Source: UBA4416 sp048498515 (lineage in GTDB: Bacteria > Bacteroidota > Bacteroidia > B-17B0 > Aurantibacillaceae). From it: a stretch of DNA of 64,000 bases. A model generated the notes under the pieces. That model did not search any database. It had not been told where the DNA came from and saw only the letters and a list, made by a program, of their open reading frames with translations. Position numbers and translations under genes: made by a program. The stretch spans positions 3,252 to 67,251 of the forward strand of contig JBEHXV010000026.1 in assembly GCA_048498515.1 (NCBI GenBank), in the 5' to 3' direction. This document shows, piece after piece, positions 45,641 to 53,795 of this stretch (positions are counted from its first letter, which is position 1; each line of letters starts with the position of its first letter).

Positions 45641-46029
45641 ATTAATGACGTTGAGATATGAATAGGATTGGAAAGCGTTTTATGGATAAGGCATTGGTTG
45701 GCAATTTGCAATAAGCGTTGTCTTTCCTCTTCTTTCAGCGCGCCAATCAACGTAATTTCCCGTTTTAAAAACGATTCGTTCTTTTCCTGCTCTCTTGTAA
45801 AAATAACAGATACTTCAATACTATCCAAGTCCCAGTTCTTCCTGTCGGCATACATGCGCAAGGTAATGCAGGTACAGGCCCCCAGCGAAGAAGCTAAGAT
45901 CTCGGAAGGGGAAAACCCAAGGTCTTCCCCTCCCTGTTCTTTAGGTTCATCGGCCAGTATAGTATTGCTGCTGCTGGCCAGTATGGTTTTATAATGATCT
46001 TTGCCAATGCAGGCATGAATGTTTGCCAT
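45637..46029 (-). CDS. OsmC-family protein
   Basis: 130 residues. OsmC/Ohr fold with the two conserved cysteines in SLGACTCITLRMYA and ANQCLIHKTL and the helix-start FSPSEILASSLGAC. OsmC/Ohr enzymes reduce organic hydroperoxides through the Cys pair, but many family members are of unknown substrate. Translationally coupled to the iron-sulfur gene (4-nt overlap) and preceded by yceI-like within 5 nt. Confidence 0.9.
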   Translation of the reverse strand: MANIHACIGKDHYKTILASSSNTILADEPKEQGGEDLGFSPSEILASSLGACTCITLRMYADRKNWDLDSIEVSVIFTREQEKNESFLKREITLIGALKEEERQRLLQIANQCLIHKTLSNPIHISTSLI

Positions 46030-46034
46030 GTTTT

Positions 46035-46568
46035 TTACGCTTGTTTTACCAGCTGGATCTCAGCATGAATTTTTACGTCTTCGCCAACCACCACGCCACC
46101 AGCTTCTGTGGCAGCATTCCAGGTTAAACCAAAGTCTTTACGGTTTATTTTTCCTTCCACTGTAAAACCCGCTTTAATGTTCCCGTAAGGATCCTTGGCT
46201 ACGCCACCAAAATCAACATTTAAATTCACGGGTTTGGTGACATCGCGTATGGTTAAATTACCAGCCAAAGCATAATGGCCATTGCCTGTTTTTTCGTAAT
46301 TGGTCGCTTCAAATTTTACCTGCGGGTATTTTTCGGCATCAAAAAAATCGCCCGATTTTAAGTGTCCGTCCCTTTGACCATTGTTTGTATCAATTGAATT
46401 GATGTCGCCGGAGAAATTGATCTTCGCTTTCGAAAAATCGTCGTGGTTTGTTTCCGCATCCACGTTAAAACTGTTAATGTGACCGGTTACGTTCGAGATC
46501 ATCATGTGTTTTACTTTAAATGCTATTTCGCTGTGTGTAGGGTCTAATGCCCATTTTGTTGTGCTCAT
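46035..46568 (-). CDS. YceI-family lipid-binding-like protein
   Basis: 177 residues without a signal peptide, so probably cytoplasmic, unlike periplasmic YceI of E. coli. Lipocalin-like YceI pattern: WALDPTHSEIAFKVKHMMIS, DGHLKSGDFFDAEKYPQVKF, LTIRDVTKPVNLNVDF, INRKDFGLTWNAATEAGGVVVGEDVKIH. Known members bind isoprenoid-type lipids. Together with OsmC and pirins in one minus-strand series it suggests a stress-response role. Confidence 0.92.
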   Translation of the reverse strand: MSTTKWALDPTHSEIAFKVKHMMISNVTGHINSFNVDAETNHDDFSKAKINFSGDINSIDTNNGQRDGHLKSGDFFDAEKYPQVKFEATNYEKTGNGHYALAGNLTIRDVTKPVNLNVDFGGVAKDPYGNIKAGFTVEGKINRKDFGLTWNAATEAGGVVVGEDVKIHAEIQLVKQA

Positions 46569-46594
46569 GTTTTTATGTTTTAGTTGTTAGTATT

Positions 46595-47470
46595 TTAAAC
46601 TGCCATCGGAACATCCATCACTAAGATCTCGGAACCGGGTGTATTTGCTTTTATGCTTATTGTATCGGTATCCCATATGCCAAGCCCATCGCGGTTTCCA
46701 AGTGTTTGACCTGCAACGGTAAATTCACCGCTGATAATGAAGGCATACACGCCATTGCCGCTTTTTTTGATCTTGTATTCTGCAGATACATCCTTATCAA
46801 ATTTGCCAAGGTGGAACCAGGCATCCTGGTGAATCCATACACCGGCATCATCAGGATTTGGAGAGATGATCTGCTGGAGTTTATTGTGACGGTCTTTAAG
46901 GTCAAGGGTAATCTGGTCGTAGCGCGGTGTGACGTTTTTCTTATTGGGAAATACCCAGATCTGCAGGAATTTGGTGAGCTTGTCTTTATTCTTATTGTAC
47001 TCGCTGTGTTGTATGCCTGTTCCGGCACTCATTACTTGTATGTCGCCATGCTTAATGAGGGCCACATTCCCCATGCTGTCTTTATGCTCCAGGTCGCCTT
47101 CCAAAGGAATGGAGATGATCTCCATGTTATCGTGCGGGTGGGTTCCAAAACCCATGCCCGCGTCTACACGGTCGTCGTTCAATACACGCAATACGCCAAA
47201 GTGCATGCGCTCAGGATTATAATAATTTGCAAAACTAAAAGAGTGGTGGGAGTCCAGCCAGCCGTGGTTTGCATGTCCTCGGGTTTCCGCTTTGTGAAGA
47301 ACTGTATTTGCCATAATGGTTGATTTTGTGTTTGGTATATGATTGAATCCAAGTATTTCAAGTTCTTTGAGCTCATCGACGTCATTTTTAATCACATCGC
47401 CAAGCATGGCTGCGGTAATGAACATCCCTGTTCCCAGCAAGCCCTTTTTCAAAAAATCTTTTCTATCCAT
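46595..47470 (-). CDS. Pirin-family cupin protein with a Tat-like N-terminal extension
   Basis: 291 residues. Residues about 52-291 form a pirin/YhhW-type bicupin with metal ligands in GTHPHDNMEI and the H/E pair in SAGTGIQHSEYN. The first 50 residues (MDRKDFLKKGLLGTGMFITA) look like a Tat signal (xRKDFLKKG followed by a hydrophobic stretch), with Arg-Lys rather than Arg-Arg. A start at the internal Met before ANTVLHKAETRGHANHGWL would give a normal-length cytoplasmic pirin and is an alternative. Pirins are quercetinase-like enzymes or redox-sensing regulators. The promoter carries a box shared with the other pirin gene. Confidence 0.85.
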   Translation of the reverse strand: MDRKDFLKKGLLGTGMFITAAMLGDVIKNDVDELKELEILGFNHIPNTKSTIMANTVLHKAETRGHANHGWLDSHHSFSFANYYNPERMHFGVLRVLNDDRVDAGMGFGTHPHDNMEIISIPLEGDLEHKDSMGNVALIKHGDIQVMSAGTGIQHSEYNKNKDKLTKFLQIWVFPNKKNVTPRYDQITLDLKDRHNKLQQIISPNPDDAGVWIHQDAWFHLGKFDKDVSAEYKIKKSGNGVYAFIISGEFTVAGQTLGNRDGLGIWDTDTISIKANTPGSEILVMDVPMAV

Positions 47471-47495
47471 CGGTTTTGTATGTTTAATTTGAGTG

Positions 47496-47540
47496 TAAAA
47501 TTACATGAAGAGACCGTTCAAAAGCATTGAACTACATTAA
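47496..47540 (-). promoter_or_regulatory. Pirin promoter with a TTGA-N6-TTAA box (site 2)
   Basis: On the minus strand the box TTCTTAATGTAGTTCAATG is followed after 21 nt by TAATTTTA (near TAnnTTTG, 47496-47503). The box core on the plus strand is TTGA-ACTACA-TTAA (47527-47540) and overlaps the stop codon of the upstream pirin gene. The same box and spacing precede that gene (48484-48528). Probable binding site of the adjacent Crp/Fnr-family regulator. Confidence 0.6.
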
Positions 47541-48412
47541 GAAATGCTTCCGAATTTTCCTGAGTTCACATCGTCTATGGCCTGCATGATCTCTTCCCTG
47601 GTGTTCATGACAAAGGGGCCATAACGCGCTATAGGCTCATTAATAGGTTCGCCCGAAATAAAGAAAACCATCGCGTCTTCGTTCGCTTCAAAGCTTACTG
47701 TTTCACCATTGCTATTAAACACAACACAGTCCATGTGTTTTGCCGTTTGCGACCCATTTACAGTAACCGCGCCCTTTGTAACCAATGCCATGGTATTATG
47801 GCTTGCAGGTACATCAAAACTTAGTTTGGCTCCTTTTTTCAAACGGATATCGAACATATTGATAGGCGTATAAGTACTTGCAGGCCCTTTCAGGTCATTA
47901 AAATTTCCCGCAATGATCCTCACCAGGCTTCCGTTCTCATCCACTTTATATTCGTTGATCTGCTCTTTGGTAATGGCCTGGTAATGCGGCTTGTCCATTT
48001 TATGTTTTGCAGGCAGGTTTACCCATAGCTGGATGAAATGTTGAGTTCCCCCGTTTTTCGAGAAGTTCTCTGTTTGAAATTCATCGTGCATGAGTCCACC
48101 AGCGGCAGTCATCCACTGCACATCGCCGGCATAAATAGTACCGCCACCGCCTGCGGAATCCCTGTGCTGTATTTCGCCTTCATAGGCAATGCTTACGGTT
48201 TCAAAACCACGGTGCGGGTGCTCACCAACACCCCTTCGTTTATTGGACGGTTGAAAGACATGAGGCGCATTATAATCCAACATAATAAAGGGACTCAACT
48301 CATTGCCTGAATAATTATTTGTTCCCGGAATATAATTAGCAACGCGGAATCCATCTCCCACCATATGCGGCGAGGTTCCGGTATAGATTTGTTTGATTGA
48401 TTTTGTTGACAT
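47537..48412 (-). CDS. Pirin-family cupin protein
   Basis: 291 residues when started at 48412 (MSTKSIKQIYTG); a further 17 residues upstream are charged and unlike pirin N-termini. Metal-binding cupin motif GEHPHRGFETVSIAYEGEI, then AGGLMHDEF; C-terminal second cupin. Pirins of this kind bind iron and act as quercetin dioxygenases or redox regulators. First gene of the stress series on the minus strand, next to the Crp/Fnr regulator. Confidence 0.9.
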   Translation of the reverse strand: MSTKSIKQIYTGTSPHMVGDGFRVANYIPGTNNYSGNELSPFIMLDYNAPHVFQPSNKRRGVGEHPHRGFETVSIAYEGEIQHRDSAGGGGTIYAGDVQWMTAAGGLMHDEFQTENFSKNGGTQHFIQLWVNLPAKHKMDKPHYQAITKEQINEYKVDENGSLVRIIAGNFNDLKGPASTYTPINMFDIRLKKGAKLSFDVPASHNTMALVTKGAVTVNGSQTAKHMDCVVFNSNGETVSFEANEDAMVFFISGEPINEPIARYGPFVMNTREEIMQAIDDVNSGKFGSIS

Positions 48413-48483
48413 AGCTTTTTGTTTTTTTGTTCGTGCCCTTCCACTCTCATGAGCTGATGACAAGCCCGAACTGATTTACAGGT

Positions 48484-48528
48484 CAAAATTACAACATCCG
48501 CTCATTGCGAAACATTGAACTAGATTAA
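48484..48528 (-). promoter_or_regulatory. Pirin promoter with a TTGA-N6-TTAA box (site 1)
   Basis: On the minus strand the box TTCTTAATCTAGTTCAATG is followed after 21 nt by TAATTTTG (48484-48491), a perfect TAnnTTTG. The box centre lies about 43 nt upstream of the predicted transcription start, the place of a class II Crp/Fnr activator site. Only one base of the 19 differs from the other pirin promoter. Confidence 0.62.
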
Positions 48529-48566
48529 GAAATACTTAAAGTCTTAAAATTAAATGCCAGCGGTTT

Positions 48567-49148
48567 TTATTTATTCCTGGCCAGCTTTGCCTTGATCTTG
48601 CTCAAAAACTCAGGCGAAATCCCAAGGAAAGAAGCAATCTGGTGTTGGGGAACACGCTGCGGAATAGTGGGGTATTTGGTAATGAAGTTAATATAACGTT
48701 CTTCGGCCGGCCTTGCCATTGTAGAGATCAAACGGTTCATCATGGTTTCATGCGTACGCTGGATCATGATGCGGAACATACGCTCAAATTTTGGCACCCG
48801 TTTATAAAGTTCTTCTTTGTCTTTCAGCTTAATGATGAGGACTTCCGTATCTTCCAGCGCCTCAAGGTTAAGGGTTGATTTTTTGTGATCGGAAAAATTG
48901 GCAATGTCACCCACCCACCAGTTCTCTACCGCGAAGTGTAAGATCACTTCAAAGCCATTTTCGTCGATGTAATAGGATTTTATGCAACCTTTAATAATAT
49001 AGGCCTCAAAGCCGCACACTTCGCCGGCAACCTGCAAAAAGGTTTTCTTTTTTACAAGCTGATGATGCAGAAGTGAATGAAAATACGCTTGCTCTTTTTC
49101 ATCCAGTGTAATGCATTTGGCTACATAATTGTCAATCTCGGTAAACAT
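48567..49148 (-). CDS. Crp/Fnr-family transcription regulator
   Basis: 193 residues. N-terminal cyclic-nucleotide-binding-type beta-barrel (GFEAYIIKGCIKSYYIDENG, ENWWVGDIANFSDHKKST) and a long helix, then a winged-helix DNA-binding domain (VPQHQIASFLGISPEFLSKI). The effector is not evident; the barrel lacks the cAMP-contact RE motif and no Fe-S Cys cluster like Fnr's is present. It lies upstream, same strand, of the pirin/YceI/OsmC/iron-sulfur series and is a strong candidate to bind the TTGA-N6-TTAA boxes in both pirin promoters. Confidence 0.9.
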   Translation of the reverse strand: MFTEIDNYVAKCITLDEKEQAYFHSLLHHQLVKKKTFLQVAGEVCGFEAYIIKGCIKSYYIDENGFEVILHFAVENWWVGDIANFSDHKKSTLNLEALEDTEVLIIKLKDKEELYKRVPKFERMFRIMIQRTHETMMNRLISTMARPAEERYINFITKYPTIPQRVPQHQIASFLGISPEFLSKIKAKLARNK

Positions 49149-49200
49149 GTTACCAAGTTATAAAATAAATTTAATTTGGACTATTACTTTGTGTTTGATT

Positions 49201-49309
49201 TGTCAGTTCGAGCGGAGTCGAGAACCTAAAAATATATCTCTGGAACACTTCTTCTGTTGCACAATCTCGCTCAAAAGTCCGCTGGACTTTTGCCGTGCTC
49301 GAAGTGATA
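49201..49309. repeat. Palindromic dispersed element, copy 2
   Basis: 109 nt starting TGTCAGTTCGAGC and ending GCTCGAAGTGATA, i.e. 13-bp terminal inverted repeats with two mismatches, plus an inner palindrome AAAAGTCC-GCT-GGACTTTT (49273-49291). The ends match the element at 31205-31308 (shared TGTCAGTTCGAG and CTCGAAGTGA); the middles differ. Confidence 0.58.
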
Positions 49310-49380
49310 AGGAACAAAAACAAAGAGAAGCGGATGGAAATTAAGTCTCTGAAAGAAAAGAATAGTTGTTTAATTTAAAA

Positions 49381-51828
49381 TCAGCCATTTCCACTTCCGC
49401 CTGCTCTTTGTTTTATATCGTCGGCACCGCCTTGTCTTCTTTTGTAACCCGGCACCGAATTTTTTCCGAATTTGTAGGTAAATGCAATCGTTGCCACCCG
49501 GGTTTCCCTTCTTACATCAAACGACTCCACGTAGCCGGTGAAGACGGCAGTAGCCCTGGCCCTGTTTGTCCAAAAAATATCGTTGATGTTTAATTTAAGA
49601 GTGGCCTTGTTATTGAATAATTTTTTTTGAACACCGGCGTTGACATACCAGGTGGGCTTTACGGTTTCATAGGCATACACTTCTTTTGCCCTGTAATTGC
49701 CACTCAGCTCGGCCGATAGGGTAGAGGTAATGTTAAATGTATTGACCGAATTAATGTTGAAGTTAACATTCCCAACATTTGTTATGCTGGTATTAGCAAT
49801 ATTACCGGTATAGGTGGCGTAATACAGGCTGGCATCGTTGCTGGTATACCACCATTTCGTTACTTCAACCGGCATGGAAACGCTTAGGGCATATACGTCT
49901 ACTATGGCCAGGTTCTTATTGGTTTGTATGGTAAGCTTTAACTGGTTTTCGGCCGGTGCAATTACTTCGGTAATATTGTTGTAGGTTCTTCCGAAGCCCA
50001 GGGTGGTGTAAATCTTTTGATTGAATACATGGCTTAGTTCAATCGATTCGGTAGTTTGTGGTTTCAGGTAAGGATTTCCTTCCTTGTAAGTGGTAGGATC
50101 CAGGTAAAATTTAAATGGGTTCAACTGGTCGTATCCCGGGCGGTTGATCCTGCGGCTGTAATTCAGTTCCACCGTATGCTTGTCGTTTACCTTATAACCG
50201 GCAAAGGCGCTTGGAAACAATTGCACATAGTTGGTGTCGAATTTGGTATTATACACCAACTGATTTCCGGTAACATGGGTGTGTTCGCAACGAAGCCCTA
50301 ACTGGAAGCTCCATTTTTTCCATTCTTTCGCGGCATTGACATAAACTGCGTTGATATTTTCCTGGTAAATAAAATGATTACTTTTTGTGGAGTCATAAAT
50401 GTCGGAGCCACTGCTTCGGTTATAAAATTCCAGGTTGTTATCGGCAATCACATAACTCGATTTAAAACCTGTTTCTATTTTTGCCTCTTTTTTTAATGGT
50501 TTTACAAGGTCGCTTTTGATGGAGTAAATATCCAGCCCGCCGTTTATATTGCCATATAAAATATAAGGGTCAATGAACTGTTGGTTATCAAGGTCATAAT
50601 ACTTTGTGGTAAATACCTGGTTGGTTTTATTGCCAAAATGAGCATAGTCCAGGTCGGTGGTGAGTTCGGTGCCGGTTGAATCGAAACTGTACTTATAGTT
50701 GAAGTTGGCCGAGTAGTTATACCAGTTATCGTGCGAGCGGTTGCTGGTTTCGAATCGTGATGTATTGGTATGGGTACCGTCGTACACGTACGAAACATTA
50801 TCGCCCTTAGGGTTGTATTTATTGCTTACACCATTAACCACCAGGCCGAAGGTGTTTTTATCATTGGCAAAATAATCGATGCCAGCCCTTGCTATGTGGT
50901 TATTGAAATCGAATAGCAAATAATTATCCTGCTGGTAAGATCCAATAAATGTATCGTTCTGGTAAAAATTACGATCCAGTTTCAAATGATTAAAAAATTC
51001 GCGGTAAGCATAATTATAACTGGCAAAGGCGTTTATTTTTTTATTGCGGTGATTGATCGTTACGCCATCGTTGGTTTTAATGTATTTGCCATGCCCTGCC
51101 GCGAGCGAAATGCTTCCATTGGTACCAATGCGTTTGTCTTTTTTTAATTTTATATTAATAATGGAAGAACCTGAAGCATCGTATTTTGAGGATGGATTAG
51201 CAATGAATTCTATTTTTTCGATGGAACTGGAAGGCATGCCACGCAGGTAGTTCCCAAGGTCTGTACCTGTCATGGGCGTTGGTTTTCCGTCAATCCAAAC
51301 AGATACTCCCTGCTTGCCTTTAAAGCTGATGTTATCATTGTTATCAATCCTTACACCCGGCGCTTTTTCAATCACCTCAAACACCGAAGAGCCCGTAGAT
51401 GCGATACTGTTTTCCACATTCAGGATCATTTTTCCATGGTCTCTTTCTATATAAGGTTTCCTGGCGCTTACAGTAACCTCTTTTAATTCCAGCTCCATTT
51501 TTTTTAAAATAAACGGCGCCACTGTTATTGAAGAGCTGAGCGTAAAAGGTTGGCCCAGATAGTTGGCATAGCCCATTGCATTGGCTTGAATAAAGTAATT
51601 ACCTTCTGGGAGCGCCAAAAATTTGAATTCCCCTTTTTCGCCACTAAACTCGGTTTTTACCAGGCTTGAATCGCTTGCGTTTAAAAGTTGCAAAACCACA
51701 TCGGGAACGGGTTGCGATTGTTCATTAACGAGCTTGCCTTCAAGGTCGTAAGTGTTTACAGGATGTTCCTGGGCATGCAAAATGCTTGCAGATAGTGCGA
51801 TAATGGATATCAGGAATACGTACTTCAT
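49381..51828 (-). CDS. TonB-dependent receptor-like outer-membrane protein
   Basis: 815 residues with a signal peptide (MKYVFLISIIALSASILHA). A carboxypeptidase-regulatory-like domain at about 25-115 (LEGKLVNEQSQPVPDVVLQL), a plug-like region at about 125-225 (EVIEKAPGVRIDNNDNISFK, then SSIEKIEFIANPSSKYDASG), and a long beta barrel ending in ATIAFTYKFG. It belongs to the outer-membrane beta-barrel group of TonB-dependent receptors without a SusD partner. Ligand unknown. The tail after the barrel (about 20 residues, Gly/Arg-rich) is short and odd. A dispersed element lies just downstream. Confidence 0.88.
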   Translation of the reverse strand: MKYVFLISIIALSASILHAQEHPVNTYDLEGKLVNEQSQPVPDVVLQLLNASDSSLVKTEFSGEKGEFKFLALPEGNYFIQANAMGYANYLGQPFTLSSSITVAPFILKKMELELKEVTVSARKPYIERDHGKMILNVENSIASTGSSVFEVIEKAPGVRIDNNDNISFKGKQGVSVWIDGKPTPMTGTDLGNYLRGMPSSSIEKIEFIANPSSKYDASGSSIINIKLKKDKRIGTNGSISLAAGHGKYIKTNDGVTINHRNKKINAFASYNYAYREFFNHLKLDRNFYQNDTFIGSYQQDNYLLFDFNNHIARAGIDYFANDKNTFGLVVNGVSNKYNPKGDNVSYVYDGTHTNTSRFETSNRSHDNWYNYSANFNYKYSFDSTGTELTTDLDYAHFGNKTNQVFTTKYYDLDNQQFIDPYILYGNINGGLDIYSIKSDLVKPLKKEAKIETGFKSSYVIADNNLEFYNRSSGSDIYDSTKSNHFIYQENINAVYVNAAKEWKKWSFQLGLRCEHTHVTGNQLVYNTKFDTNYVQLFPSAFAGYKVNDKHTVELNYSRRINRPGYDQLNPFKFYLDPTTYKEGNPYLKPQTTESIELSHVFNQKIYTTLGFGRTYNNITEVIAPAENQLKLTIQTNKNLAIVDVYALSVSMPVEVTKWWYTSNDASLYYATYTGNIANTSITNVGNVNFNINSVNTFNITSTLSAELSGNYRAKEVYAYETVKPTWYVNAGVQKKLFNNKATLKLNINDIFWTNRARATAVFTGYVESFDVRRETRVATIAFTYKFGKNSVPGYKRRQGGADDIKQRAGGSGNG

Positions 51829-52009
51829 GTTTACTGCCCCGAATTATAGCTTTACAAGGGTGTAAAATACCACCGTTTGTAATTTTGCCGATGCCGGATA
51901 CTTTTAACCAAAATTACGTCATCAAAGTATGTGATATATCAAATCTATATGAGCGTGTAAAATTATGGTTAAATGGAGGTTGGGTATTTTAACCGGAATA
52001 AACAAACCA

Positions 52010-52046
52010 GAATCCCGGGTCGATTAAGATTTAATCTGCCGGGTTC
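52010..52046 (-). terminator. Hairpin downstream of the kinase/receiver operon
   Basis: Imperfect stem GAACCCGG / CCGGGATTC with an inner GATTAA/TTAATC palindrome, placed about 30 nt after the stop of the receiver-phosphatase gene; T-content after it is modest. Confidence 0.5.
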
Positions 52047-52077
52047 AATACGATGAACAGGAAGTTGTTGGATATGG

Positions 52078-53319
52078 TTAAATAACTTCTATGCCTACAA
52101 TCAGCATGTCATCTACCTGCTCCAGGGTCCCTTTCCATTTTATAATAAAATCGGTAATGAACTCTTTTTGCGTTTGCATATCGAAGTGCGCCGTATGAAG
52201 CAATAGTTCCTTTAGGCGCTTACGTCCTAATTTTTTACCGGTAACACCGCCAAACTGGTCGGTTATGCCATCGGTAAACATAAATACCCTGTCTTTACTT
52301 TCCAACTGGATCTCAAGGTTCTCAAATTCCTGCGAACGTGGCGTGTGCGACCCTATTGAGGCTTTGGTGCCTTTGTATTGTATGATATCGAACAGGCCAT
52401 TTTTTTTTCGTAATATCCATAAAGGCCTGTTAGCACCCGAAAAATACAAAGTTTTGGATTCGTGATTAAACGCGCATAATGCCATGTCCAGCCCATCGGT
52501 AATTCTTTCTTTGCTGTTCCTGTTCAGGATAGAAGGAAGCGTTTGGTTTAAGTTATATAAAATGTCCGAAGGGTAATTGATCTCTACATTGCTTAAAATA
52601 TCATTTAGCAATGCAAATGCCAGCAAACTCATAAACGCTCCGGGTATGCCATGTCCGGTACAATCAAACACGGCAATAACACGCAATGGTATATTTTTTT
52701 CGTCGGTTGTGGTTTTCCTGGCAAGCCAATAAAAATCGCCGCTTACAATATCGCGCGGGTTATAGGAAATAAAACCCGAAGGAAAATCGCGGTGAAATTG
52801 CTTGTCGTTAGGTAAAATGGCATCCTGGATCCGTTTGGCGTAGTTAATGCTATCGGTAATTTCCTTGTTTTTAATTTCTATTTCCTTGTGACTGTATTGC
52901 AATTCGGCCAAAAGTTTTTCCACAACATACTTTTCTTTCTTTATTTTTTGTTGAGAAAGGATACGGTCAATGGAAGAGGGCAGGCGAATAAGGTTGCTTT
53001 TAAGAATGTAATCATCAATACCCGAAAGAAGGCAATCTACGGCAAATTCCTCAGATACGGTTCCGGTGAGAAGTATGAATGGTGTTTCGGGTTTTTGCTC
53101 GGTTGCAATTTTGTAAGCCTCAAGCGAATTAAAACCCGGCAGGGAATGATCTGAAAGAATAAGATCAGGGGAAAGTTCCTGTAAACTTTCTACAAACTCT
53201 TTTTCTGATCCTACGGTGTGCATTTCAAAATGAACGTTGGCTTTTTTGAGGGCGAGTTTAACCAGCCCCACGTCATCTGGGTTATCTTCAATATAGAGTA
53301 TTTGTATCGGTTTGGTCAT
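52078..53319 (-). CDS. Response regulator with PP2C-type (SpoIIE) phosphatase output
   Basis: 413 residues, cytoplasmic. Receiver domain at 1-120 with acidic pocket (YIEDNPDD), phospho-acceptor Asp57 (LILSDHSLPG) and Lys107 (YILKSN). A coiled coil (about 130-165) links it to a SpoIIE-like PP2C phosphatase (SGDFYWLARKTT, VFDCTGHGIPGAFMSLLA, TDGLDMALCAF, RVFMFTDGITDQFGG). Such RsbU/RsbP-like proteins dephosphorylate anti-sigma antagonists or other Ser/Thr-phosphorylated partners; none is in the window. Third of a kinase-receiver-phosphatase series. Confidence 0.92.
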   Translation of the reverse strand: MTKPIQILYIEDNPDDVGLVKLALKKANVHFEMHTVGSEKEFVESLQELSPDLILSDHSLPGFNSLEAYKIATEQKPETPFILLTGTVSEEFAVDCLLSGIDDYILKSNLIRLPSSIDRILSQQKIKKEKYVVEKLLAELQYSHKEIEIKNKEITDSINYAKRIQDAILPNDKQFHRDFPSGFISYNPRDIVSGDFYWLARKTTTDEKNIPLRVIAVFDCTGHGIPGAFMSLLAFALLNDILSNVEINYPSDILYNLNQTLPSILNRNSKERITDGLDMALCAFNHESKTLYFSGANRPLWILRKKNGLFDIIQYKGTKASIGSHTPRSQEFENLEIQLESKDRVFMFTDGITDQFGGVTGKKLGRKRLKELLLHTAHFDMQTQKEFITDFIIKWKGTLEQVDDMLIVGIEVI

Positions 53320-53344
53320 AAGGTCAGATAAGGCGGCGGATATT

Positions 53345-53791
53345 TTATTTGGGAGATTGGTTAATCATAAGCCAGTAAAGTCCAAGATCGGCTACAGCTT
53401 TGGCAAAATTTTCAAACGACACCGGCTTTACAACATAACTGTTTGCTCCCAGCTCATGGCTTTCAATAATATCCCTGTCTTCTCGTGAGGAGGTCATAAT
53501 AACTACGGGGATGGACTTGGTTCGGGGATCGGATTTGAGTTCGCGTAATACCTGCAAGCCATCCACTTTTGGCATTTTCAAATCGAGCAGCACTACCTTT
53601 GGTTTGTCAAGGATGTTACGGCTTGAATAGGCCCCTTTGGCAAACATAAAATCAAGCGCTTCGGCACCGTCTTTTAAATGGATCACACTATTGCTCAAAT
53701 TATTTTTTTTGAGCGAACGCATGATAAGGTCGGCATCTTCCATGCTATCCTCTACCAGAATAATCTCAATGTTATGTATCATGTCGTGCAT
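53345..53791 (-). CDS. Single-domain response regulator (Rcp1-like)
   Basis: 148 residues, receiver domain only. Acid pair in ILVEDSMEDADL, phospho-acceptor Asp70 (KVVLLDLKMPKVDG), Thr/Lys of VVIMTSSRED and SYVVKPVSF. Long receiver with a C-terminal helix, as in Rcp1-type partners of phytochrome-like kinases. Lies 4 nt after the histidine kinase gene, so they are coupled. The true start may be the Met three codons in. Confidence 0.92.
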   Translation of the reverse strand: MHDMIHNIEIILVEDSMEDADLIMRSLKKNNLSNSVIHLKDGAEALDFMFAKGAYSSRNILDKPKVVLLDLKMPKVDGLQVLRELKSDPRTKSIPVVIMTSSREDRDIIESHELGANSYVVKPVSFENFAKAVADLGLYWLMINQSPK

Positions 53792-53795
53792 ATGG

